Assembly: GCF_020283565.1 (NCBI RefSeq)
Contig: NC_060061.1
Location: 48,459,362-48,523,361, forward strand
Direction: 5' to 3'
DNA length: 64,000 bases
Source of the DNA: Trifolium pratense
Taxonomy: Eukaryota > Streptophyta > Magnoliopsida > Fabales > Fabaceae
Every line of letters starts with the position of its first letter. The stretch's first letter is position 1. The notes beneath the pieces are model-generated. The model ran no database searches, had not been told where the DNA came from, and saw nothing but the letters and a program-made list of their open reading frames with translations. The position numbers and the translations under genes are program-made. Below, one piece after another: positions 52,576 to 63,000 of this stretch.

Positions 52576-52696
52576 GTTGTTTGTTATAATTTTTTGTCTT
52601 GAATTGGGAAGAAGGTTGAACAAGTTAAGAGTGTTTATGTTATATATGTTACTACACTTTGAGTTTGAGGTGTGTTTAATGATTCTGTTTGTAACG

Positions 52697-52705
52697 TATT
52701 TATAG
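52697..52705 (-). promoter_or_regulatory. TATA box of chalcone reductase
   Basis: CTATAAATA on the minus strand, about 120 bp above the start codon at 52575. Confidence 0.7.
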
Positions 52706-52860
52706 CTTAACCGGATGGTACGTACATACATATGCATGATACACATGCATTGTTTGTATTTTATTTTATTTGAGCAGCCAATTTTGAATGTTATGTTATG
52801 TGTTGTTTCCTAGAGGGTAGGTGGGACTTATAATATATGTGTTGTTGCTTGAATATTATA

Positions 52861-53225
52861 TGGGCTAATGCTACGGTAGTGGTCCACCGTGGACAAGTGA
52901 TCTACTAAATATGAATTTTACGAAATTTACTGTTGGGTTGAAAGTTTATATCGTATAGATTATCCATAAATTTTTTAAAATTTTTTGAAAATCATTTGAT
53001 ATGTTATTGAGACCCATCAAAATTTACGTTATTTAATTAACCGTTAATCTTGATGTGTCTCAATAACATATCAAATGATTTTCAATTTTTCTATGAATGA
53101 TCTATATGATGTAAACTTTCAATCCAACGGTGGATTTTGTAAAATTCGTATTCGTTATAATGTTATTCATGACTGATCCACCATGAACCACTTAATGAAT
53201 TGATCCATATTAGAATTTAGCATGT
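52861..53225. mobile_element. Foldback element upstream of chalcone reductase
   Basis: Imperfect inverted arms: GGTCCACCGTGGAC near the left end, with TCAATAACATATCAAATGAT near 53060 complementary to text near 52990-53010. About 365 bp, non-coding. It begins only 285 bp above the CHR ATG. Confidence 0.6.
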
Positions 53226-53476
53226 TATATGTTATTTTTTTGTTTCTTTGAGCGGCCACTTTGTTGTTCTATGCAGTCATACATATTTGACTTGACTATT
53301 CTTATCAGTTTTGTCATTTTACAATCGTCATTTTAAAGAATTTAAATTCAGCATATTCGTAATTGTTGGATGGAAATTAGCCGGTTATTTTCAAATAGTC
53401 ACTTTCGATCTCTGTAAATGGTAAGACGGATTTAGATTACTTGCGGTTAAAAAATAACTCCAGGTGAATAACAACC

Positions 53477-54031
53477 AGGGACAGAGTTAGAAAGGGATCA
53501 ACAGAGGCCACGGTCCCCCTTAAAAGTTTTCTAATTTTTTATGTATTATGTTGTTATACTATTCGTTTAATTTCACCTTTAATCTCTCTTATTTTATTAT
53601 AAACTTATGAAAATGGTCTCTCTTTATTAATCAAACATTTTGGACTCTATTATAAATTTGATCTCGGTGGATATTTTTCCCTAAAATTTTTATTTATTTT
53701 TACTAAAAAAAAGTGTCTTTTTGCCCCAATATTGAATTTAATGACAAAATATCTCTTTTGAGCTTAAAATTCACAATTTTTACACAAAAACTCTCAAATT
53801 TTATGGCAAAACACATAGGTTGAGACTAAAATTATAATAAATGTAAAAAAAGATGTGCCAAAAAGTCCGACTTAAGAAATATTGCCCATATAATGAAGAT
53901 TCGCAATATTAACTTTTGATTTATTTTATAATTTCTTGTATATGTTAGTTTTTTAAAATATATTTTTTTTCTTTATTAAATTGTACTTTTAAATTCGGTC
54001 CCCCCTAAACTTAATTTCTGGCTCAGTCCCT
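53477..54031. mobile_element. Inverted-repeat element with 10-bp target-site duplication
   Basis: 555 bp with ends AGGGACAGAGTTAGAAA and inverted AGGGACTGAGCCAGAAATT, each followed by a GGTCCCCC-like block. AATAACAACC flanks it on both sides (53467-53476 and 54032-54041). The 9-10 bp duplication suggests a Mutator-like origin. Non-coding. Confidence 0.8.
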
Positions 54032-54083
54032 AATAACAACCATTAGATATGGATCTGAATTTGTTGCTGTCATTGTCAAACAA

Positions 54084-54650
54084 CTATGTTGCACGGGTAC
54101 TCCGTTTTTAGACAGAGTACCGGTACCGAGTACCGGTACGTGTACGGTACTCCCATGGTATGTACCTTCAAAGTACCAAGTTTTTTTTTCTTCATGCGGG
54201 TACACGCGTGGTACTTTCGGGGTACGCGCGTGGTACTCTTAGGTACACACATGTTACATGTTTCATAAAAAACTATTCTCATTCTTTTTTTCTTTTTCTT
54301 TTGCAACACTTTCCCAATCCCAAACTTTTTTTATTTGTTTTTTTTTTAATAAAGATTTACTTTAGTTTAGAATTAAAATCGATTCAGTCTCCTTTCCTTT
54401 TTATTTATTTTTGAAAGCAGAGCCACATAGTCTTACTACTACTCCTAATTTCCTAAACGTGTAAACCACAATATAACTACTTTTAAAGTTTGCTATTTTT
54501 TATATTTAATTATTTGTTTTAAGAATATAATTTTATTATTTTAATTATATAGCTATATTAAAAAATATATATACGAGCGTACCCGTACCTTAGTTTTTTT
54601 AAAAATATCGTACCATGTACCGGTACGGTACCCGCACCTATGAAACATAG
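54084..54650. mobile_element. hAT-type MITE with 8-bp target-site duplication
   Basis: 567 bp with ends CTATGTTGCACGGGTAC and inverted CTATGTTTCATAGGTGCGGG. TCAAACAA flanks it exactly (54076-54083 and 54651-54658). The ends contain many GTACCGGTAC units, which are themselves palindromic. Open frames across it are repeat by-products. Confidence 0.88.
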
Positions 54651-54658
54651 TCAAACAA

Positions 54659-55299
54659 TGACGCAGTTTCACGCGATAATCAATCATGATCGTTGATTTG
54701 AGATCAGACAGTTCAAAATTAAAATACAGGTTTATAAAGCAAAATAATCACAGTCATCGATCAAAGATCGGACGGCCCAGATCCGGAATGGCCAGAGCAG
54801 TTACAACACCTTCCTGTAACTGCATGAAATCTATTTCCCATCAAATATGATTTATTTCATAATGTTAAATTTGGATCATTTAATTTTAATAAAAGGATAG
54901 AGAACAAACCGACGGCAAGAATGCACCATTTAATGACTGCATGGAATTCATATATAAGACTATGGAAATGGATTATGTGTAGTTGAATTTTCCGTGCAGT
55001 CACTTTATAGCCGTTTGATCGTGGTCAGACGGTTTAAACAAATGCAATCAATTAATACCAATTTTAAATTATGACCGTCCGATCTTGATTAGACGACTAT
55101 AAATAGCGTGAATGCACGACTGCACCAACAACCCGACTGCACGAAATCCGATCCATAAGACTACTTGTTATTTTTCTTGCAAAAGAGGAGTTAGGTAGAA
55201 TGATCATCTTTTTCCTCTACTTTTTTGTATTGTTGAGGAATTGTCCTTAGTAGATATATTTGAATATTTCTATGCTGGTTAACGATGGTTTATTTTCTC
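54659..55299. other. Non-coding repeat-like DNA between MITEs and LINE relic
   Basis: Contains related, partly inverted text such as GATCGGACGG and GATCGTGGTCAGACGG with GCAGT-rich pieces, suggesting one or two further decayed inverted-repeat elements. No coding sequence. Confidence 0.4.
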
Positions 55300-55590
55300 T
55301 TGTGGCTAGTCCTCGAGATACCTAGTGTCATCTTATGTTCTTGATGATGTGATAATTTTGTGTAGAGGTAATTTTTCTAATTTGAAAGCCCTTAAAAAAA
55401 CTCTTTTTGGACTATAGGGAAGTTTGTGGGCAAATTATCAATCAGCTAAATCCACTATTTATGCTGGCTCTATCATTAATATTTAATAGATCGGAAGACT
55501 AGAATTACTGATTTATTAGGATTTAATTTTGGGGATATTCCATTTATTTATTTGGGCATTCCTATTTTTAAAGGCCTAAAGCTATGTCTA
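55300..55590 (+). mobile_element. LINE-type reverse transcriptase remnant
   Basis: Across frame changes the plus strand reads VLDDVIIFCRGNFSNLKAL, then DYREVCGQIIN, then IPFIYLGIPIFKG, the order seen in plant L1-type reverse transcriptases (the first block is the catalytic YADD region, with the motif lost). No open frame remains. Borders are approximate. Confidence 0.6.
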
Positions 55591-55955
55591 ATAAATATTA
55601 AATGTAATTCATGAATAAATAAATTAAAAGAAGATAAAATAACTTTGTGGCTATTCATAATGATAACGTGCACAAAATTTATTACACAGTCATGATATAT
55701 CTTATTGAAACTTTATTTTAATGGCCTAAATTTATCACATAATAGTATGTAACTAACTATGACAAACAAGATATTAAATAATGTGTCTAGAAGAGCTACT
55801 TTTATCTCCTCAATTATTTTTTAAAAGCTACACCCCTCTCAATTTACTCATCCATATGACAAAAAATAATCACATTTTTCATTGGGTCTGGATGAATAAA
55901 TTCAAAAGAGATCTTAATTTTAAAAATTTATTGAGAGTATAATATAGTAGCTCTC
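55591..55955. other. 3' flank of the CYP75A gene
   Basis: AT-rich, no gene recognised. Confidence 0.45.
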
Positions 55956-58924
55956 TTAAACATAAACATTCGTCACCAATCGCGGAATAACCATAGCCGA
56001 CAAAGGCACCGCCTTTTGCAAAGTAAGTCCAAAGGCCTCATCCATATTTAGCTCAACACCAATTGGTAATTTCCAATCAAAAGAGTGTACCAATGTGCCT
56101 AAAATGTACTCTATCACCACAATAGCCATTCTATACCCAACACAAATCCTTCTTCCAGCTCCAAAAGGAATCAACTCGAAATCAACACCATTTGGATCAA
56201 TTTTTGCATTCTTTCCACTTAAAAATCTTTCGGGATTGAACTCTAATGGATCCGTCCAAATATTCGGGTCTCGCCCTATGGCCCATATGTTCACATTGAA
56301 CCTTGTATTCTTGGGAATGAAGTAACCATTAATTTGGCATGCTTCATTTGACACTCTTGGAACACTAAGGGGTGTAGATGGATGTAAACGATATGTCTCT
56401 TTGCATATTGCTTGAAGGTATGGTAATTTTTCTAGGTCAGATTCAACTAGTATTCTTCCCTTGCCTACCACTTGATCAATTTCTTTTTGGGCCCTTAACA
56501 AGATGTTTGGATTTCTTAGCATTTCAGCAAGTGCCCATTCTATGATGCTAGATGATGTATCTGTCCCTGCAGTGAACAAATTCTTGGAAAAGATACATTT
56601 GTGTTACAACCATGAAATTCTAATTAAGTTTAACAAAATAAAATGAAAATCTTGACCTAAAAAATATAGTTTGGAACCAGACATATTCTCTCCCATCACC
56701 ATGATCAGAGTTATTGAAAGAAAGTCAAGACAATTTAGATTATGAATTTGTGTATCTTATATTAATATTACTCCAAATGTTTATCTAACAATAAATATCT
56801 AGTTCATTTGCATAGAAGTAAGAGTTAGGTGTTAATTTATGCAACAGACGTTTTCGCTTTAGGTTTAATTGTAATTTTGATTTCATATTTTTACTATTCT
56901 GCTGAATTTGTCACTGTATTTTAAAATTTACAGTTTTAATCTCTATTAAATATTTAGAAATAAATGATGATGATGATGATATGAGATGTTTTAAATGAAA
57001 ATTTAATAATCGTTGTCCTTATGCTATTCATGACCTCGATTGTTGTCCTTACACTAACTCATTAAGAAGATAGTTCATGTGTCATATTTTGATACGCCAA
57101 CTATTAAGCTAAGATGAATGAAATTGTACATAAGTTTTGTCATTAACTTATCACACAAATACGTAGTTGATTATAGGGTAAACAATTGAATAACTTAGCT
57201 TGTGATTAATTAAACTAAGTAGGTAAGTAGTCAATTCAGATGGACATAAATAGTCATATGATTAAATTTGATTAACTTAGTATGCAAAAGAAAATGGTTT
57301 TTACTTATTTATTTATTATTTTTGTTTTGGTCAAGTAACGTAGTGGCTAGAATTTCACTTTTTAAGGTGAAATAGTGGAAGTACTAGGGTTCGAACCTCA
57401 GTCCCTCCATTTTACATGCAATGTTCTTACAAACTGAACTATGCTTACGAGGACTACAGAGAATCAGCCTCTCGTGTGGAGTTAGTCGGGTGAAAGGATA
57501 GAGGGAACTAGCATACCCAGGGAGAGATACTTCGACCCTAACCTAACCTAACACTTTTTTCTTCAACAAACCTACCAAAGAAGGCAACTAGCCTGACAAA
57601 AAAAATAATCAACTTCAACTAGATTGACCTTGTCTGAGGGGTCTCCTAAGCGAAGACAGACTTTTTCATCGCTGTCTGGACGGTTCGTTTTTACTTATTT
57701 ATATTGTGGTGAAGTGTCACTGGCAACCTTTACTTTTATAGTTGTTACTTAAATAATTATTTTGTACCAAAGTATTTTTTGCACATATAACTGGAGAAGT
57801 TAATTCAAATAATACTTTGGGGACAAAAAAATGAATTTTTAAAATGAGAACCAAAACTTCATTTATTTTATAGAAAAAAATAGGGAGTTACATTTAAGCC
57901 TATACTTAATAGATAAATGTTAGTTAATTTTGTTTGGGGAGGAAAAAATTGTTAGCTAGCAAGCAAATAATAAGACTTGTACAATTTAAAAAGAGACAAA
58001 AAAGTTGAGGAGGAGAACGATAGGTACCAATAAGAGAGCTTTGATGTTAGACAAACTCAATCTCTCATCACCAAAATGATCATCACCATTTGCCATCAAA
58101 ATATCCAAAAAATTTGGCTTCTCTTTCCTTTCATGAGCACACTTCACATGATCTTCAATCATTTTAGTCAAAAACACATCAAACTTTTTATGCAAACATT
58201 TCATTTTACTAACCACACCTCCTAAATCCATCCAACCAATAAAAGGTACAAAATCACCAATGTTGACTCCAGAAATTGTCATAAACTCCACAACCATTTC
58301 CTTAAACTCCTTTGATTCTTGTCCTTTATTTGCAAATATACGTTTGCTTAGTACAACTTCACTCACCATATTTGTTATTGCACAACACAACAAATCACCA
58401 ATTTCTATTGCTTCACCTTTTATCCCTAACTCATGAATAGATCTCACCATGTTTTTTACCTCATTTTCTCTCACATTACCCCAATTTTGTAGGGCTTTTC
58501 CACCAAGCATGTGTAAGGTTGTTAGTTTCCTAAGTAGTTTCCATTTAGGTCCATATTTTGCAAAAACAAGATCTTGTGAGTTATAGCCCAAATGGGTTGC
58601 ACCTATAATAGTGGGCCTATTTAGGAAATTGTGATCCAAAGTCTTGAGAAACGCTTTAGCTTCATTTGGGCTTGAGGCAACAATAGTGTCACAAGTGCCC
58701 ATTTTGAGGTACATGATGGGTCCAAATGTTTTGGCCATGTTTGCTAGTGTGACATGTGGCATGGTTCCTAAGTGTGGTAGAACACCAAGAATTGGCCATC
58801 CTTTTGGACCTGGTGGGAGATTTTTAGAAGTGTTTTTGAGAATTAAGCTTATGCAGAAGTATGAGATTAAGAAGATGAAAAGTGAGATACCAATGTCTCT
58901 AAGAAGAAACACATCAAAAGTCAT
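55956..58924 (-). CDS. CYP75A: CYP75A-type cytochrome P450, flavonoid 3',5'-hydroxylase
   Basis: Two exons (58924-58028 and 56582-55956) give 507 residues, matching CYP75A length. Features in order: N-terminal membrane anchor (about 8-30), proline hinge PPGPKGWP, I-helix oxygen pocket AGTDTSS from residue 304, ExxR (ETYR, Glu361), PERF, and the haem loop [10 protein letters not shown] with Cys446. The overall sequence ([45 protein letters not shown]) reads as flavonoid 3',5'-hydroxylase, an ER enzyme that puts hydroxyls on the flavonoid B ring on the way to delphinidin-type pigments. Thr486 sits in the last substrate-recognition site, where many F3'5'H have Ala or Ser. The intron contains a tRNA-like repeat. 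Activity (F3'5'H versus F3'H) is inferred. Confidence 0.9.
57337..57430 (+). mobile_element. tRNA-like SINE in the CYP75A intron
   Basis: GTAGTGGCTAGAATTTCAC (A-box side) and GGGTTCGAACCTCA (B box) at about 45 bp spacing. Tail and target-site duplication not clear. Similar but more degenerate text occurs at 36530-36640. Confidence 0.55.
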
Positions 58925-58975
58925 GTTGTGTTGTGAAAGTGAAGATAGCTAGCCAAATGCAATTATTATTATTTA

Positions 58976-58983
58976 TTTATATA
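58976..58983 (-). promoter_or_regulatory. TATA box of CYP75A
   Basis: TATATAAA on the minus strand, about 55 bp above the start codon at 58924. Confidence 0.55.
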
Positions 58984-59591
58984 TGAAGAGAGAAAGTTTT
59001 GGATTTGTGACAAGATATGAGGAAATTAGATGTAAGATTTTGATTTAAGGGGGTAAGAGTGTTAGGTGCATAGGTTAGTACCACGTGCATGACTTGTTGA
59101 TGTAAGCAAAATGCAAGATCCAAGTAAAACAATCTTAGAGGCTCTTACAAAACGTGCTAATCTTAATTTAATAACAAGTGAGATGTATTCAATTTTGGTA
59201 ATCCAGCTTGCAGTTTTTATTTTTTACTCAAACCTGCCTTGTACTGCAAGTAACATACTCATGAGTACTTCATTTTTCCTTTTGAATGAAATAACAAATT
59301 GTTCTTTGCTGTGTGTTTGCTTTACTCTATATACTATATAGTTTAAACCTAATAGTAAATGTGTGGATGGAAGTAAATCTAGTTCAGGTTGCATTTGTTA
59401 AAAATATAATCAGAACCAATAATATCCAAGAAAATATATACCTTTCTGCATTTGCAAACACTTTAGCAATCTTGTGTTTCAAAATAATTGCATACACATA
59501 CACAAAATATATATATACATGCTCTTTCGAGAATCCTTGACAAAACAAAAATCGAGATAACACCTAAAATCATCAAAACACTGAACAATCT

Positions 59592-59998
59592 CTAATAATT
59601 TCCTTGTGCCGCAAGATCCTCCAAAAGTTGCATCATTAGTACTTGTCTTGATGATTCATCTGCAAACAAAACAGATTCATTGCATATATTATTATTTGGA
59701 GTTTGGACAAATACAATGATAAAATTATATCTAAATTTAGACATTTGCACAAATATTTCACACTTTTTATGTTACCTAGAGAGCTAATAATGTTACAAAT
59801 ATTGACAAAGAAATGCTTATAAGTTATAACTGTTATCTAATTTGATGAAGCAATTCATAATAATGATTAAGCATCCTCAAAACACTAATGGTATACTTTC
59901 ATATTGCATTCCAAAAATTAACATTTCAAAGAATTTTATACAAGGACAGAAAGTGTAAATGATTACCTTTTCCGCACCTTGATCTCAATTCTTTCCCA
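59592..59998 (-). pseudogene. Possible out-of-frame C-terminal exons of the helicase gene
   Basis: Just past the helicase stop the +1 frame reads [14 protein letters not shown] up to a GT donor at 59967. An acceptor before 59659 continues it, phase matched, into DESSRQVLMMQLLEDLAAQG and a stop at 59592. The amphipathic, protein-like text and matching splice phases suggest a real former C-terminus now out of frame. I do not recognise the family of this tail. Confidence 0.35.
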
Positions 59999-60004
59999 CT
60001 TCTT

Positions 60005-63000
60005 TCATCCTTCAGCCTTCATTGTGTCAACAAAAGAACTATCTAGTAACTTGAATTGTACCAGTTTCTTCTTTTCCCAATAAGAAAACATAGGCTTAGA
60101 AAACTCGTCGCCATCCTCCTCACAAATCCATAACCTCTTTCTAGCTCTAGTTAATGCAACATATAGTTGCTTCAGTTCAGAACACAAAACATTATGCTTT
60201 GATTCAACAAAACCTTGACAATTGATACGAAATCGAGCATCCAACATATTCGTTTCTTTCATGTACTCGTATATTATCCCCCATCGCCTTTTCAACGGAG
60301 AAGAAGCAAAAAAGTTATACAATAAGACATCCTACAAAAATTCCAAAAAGAAAAAAAGACCATAAAAAAGTTGTTAGGAAAAAAAATATACTACAGAAAG
60401 AAAATATAATAAAATAAATTAATGGTTGTGCCAACCTTAAATTCAAGTCCCTTGCCCTCCAAAATCGTCAAAACTTGAGCTTGTTTTCCGACAACTCGTG
60501 TGATTTCTTCCTTAGAAAAATCATCTCTTACCAGGATTACTTGATTTTCACTAAACCTTCCAATGTTCCCTCCATTGTATCCATTTCCTCCAAAAATTGT
60601 TAGAATTGGATTTTCTCCATCCCTAGATTGGATAACAATAGGAGGTTCTCCATACACCAAGCTTGTCTCCACCTTCAACATGTCGATGGAATTCGGAAAG
60701 AAATGATACAAAAGTTCAATGATACTTTGTGACAATTTCAGTACCTCAGAATGTGTACTGAAGTTCTGACTCAACATGAAAATATCAGAAACACATCCTT
60801 TTACTTTCTCGTGTTTTTTATCCGAAAGCCGACTTTTAGATTCCAACACAAACTTCTTGTAGAAGAGTGATCTTACATCTTGGAATCTAAAATCAATACC
60901 CCTTCCAATGGTTTGTGCTGTATCTCCACAGAAAACAAAACCATCTTCAACATTTCTACAAATGTGTTTAAATAGAGCAATTTGCGCCACTGTGAGATCT
61001 TGCACTTCATCAATAAACACAAAGTTCATTAAATCACCCTTGTATTTTTCAGTCTTCAGTCTATGATGGAGATCAAGTACAATATCAGCCATATCGAATT
61101 CTCCCTTTTTCATCTTCATTTTTTCGTAGTCTTGAAATATATCATATATCGTTTCTCTTGTTTTCATGCTCAAACTACTTGATGCTCGGCTTTCAGATAA
61201 AGTGCAATAGTCATCACGACTCAACTTACCTATTTCAGCTTCTTTAATGCCACCTTTTATATGTGACATAATTTCAGTGAACACAAGATATGAATCCAAC
61301 TTTTTGATCAATTGCGAATTAATGCGAGGCCAGTATATTGAATCAAATCTTTCATAATTCACCTCCTTCTCGAGATCAGAAAATCTCTTGACATAAGAAT
61401 TACCCAAAGTACAATCAAGCATCAGCAAAAATTTGCGAAATGTTATAACAAGCGGATATAAATGGGATGGAAGATCAGAAAATGAGTTTGTTGCATCCTC
61501 AATATATGCATCAACTGAACCAATCTCCCCTAGGGACCTGCAAGAGAATAAATTAAATTGTGAGACAGGCAAAATTTTCACTTGCTACGAACAAATAAAG
61601 AGTATCGTAGAAAAAGACGCATACCTTTTAAAACAAGAAACATGGTGTTTGATCTCTTTGCACAGTCCAGGACTTAATGTCACAAATAATTGGCGTAATA
61701 CCGGTATCTTAATCTCAACAGCACTCTCACTAGACTCGCTTGCATTGAAATAGGGACCATACACTCTTTTTAAAGCCACATGGTGCATTTTCTCATTTCG
61801 AATCATCTTAGTCGTAAGAACTGTAGTTTTTCCAGTGCCTGATCGACCAAGTACAAATGTACTCCTAGGGAAGACAATTATGTTACGCTGTTCTTCAGTT
61901 AACTCAAACAGAAGATCCGCTTCAATAGAGTCACAGCTGTCAAGCGTGTAATCTGGTGAAATGCTGCAGAACTTCATCAACAAAGTACTCTCCTCGATCA
62001 TCGAGTTTTGAGCACGATCATTTTCATCTTCAGATGGAACTAAATCACCCTCCTTTGTGTCATTAGTACCAAAACTCTTAAATTTTTCGATGTTCGCACT
62101 TCTTGGCCAGCTCAAAGGAAACTCTACTTTCCTGTTCACAAAGAAAGAAGAATTAAGGTTAAAAATATATTTTTAGTTTTGAAATGCAGTTGCATTATAA
62201 AGGTTTCGAAGGCCTTATGACCGAATCATGGACACCATTGAGGCTGCATTGGCGACAAATGTATGCAATTTTAAGAATCATAATGCTACTGCAATGTACA
62301 ACATTAATAAGGAACCTACCCATCAAAACCTTTTTCTTTGCAGCACGCTATATATTCATCTGTATATCTTCTGAATTCACAATCGAGGCGCTTAGCTGAT
62401 TGTGGAATATCTTCTACTGGTACTAAGTCCCACATTTTGAGAACCTGAAAGTGGCCCCTCAAATCCTTCACAATCTCTATTGAACAAATAATGTAGCGAC
62501 TTTCCACCTTAAATTGTTTCAGAATCTTGGATGACTTTTCGCAAACAAATTCTATACTACGCCCTCTTGGCCTCCATCCAGTCGCAAGTCTTTCTAAAAC
62601 ATTTATGACCGAGTTTTTGCTCTGTTGAGTGCGCACCCTTTTGAATGATCTACGGAATCTATCGCTGAAATGCACCTGCAGAATTTAGGTTGGGTGGCAA
62701 TGTTAAGTATATTCTTAATGAACTTCAAAGATCTAAGAAGTATGAAGTTTATAGCTGCATCTATAATATACCTTCCACAGAGTATTTCTGAAAATTACAC
62801 TATTTGTATCAAGCAAATCAAGAGATTGATCTAACTCTTTTATGGAATCAAAGATAGCCTTAGCCATTTCAGTGTCTCGATCCGCATGAAAGAAAAATCC
62901 ACGATTCTTGGAATCAAGCACCAAACTCTTCCAAACATTGTCACTGCTTGCCAAGGCCCTTTCATTGCCCAAAATCCACAAACAATACCTAGCAATGATT

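Larger units (their letters stand above)
58925..60004. other. Region between CYP75A and the helicase gene
   Basis: Contains the CYP75A promoter and the helicase 3' flank, including a possible displaced C-terminal exon (59592-59998). No other gene recognised. Confidence 0.5.

Noticed and set aside
52576..52746. Upstream in-frame ATG that would lengthen chalcone reductase by 57 residues
   Set aside because: It lies above the likely TATA box (52697-52705), and the downstream ATG gives the family's canonical N-terminus MGSVEIPTK.
54076..54414. Overlapping open frames in GTACC-rich DNA
   Set aside because: They are by-products of the palindromic repeats within the hAT-type MITE delimited at 54084-54650.
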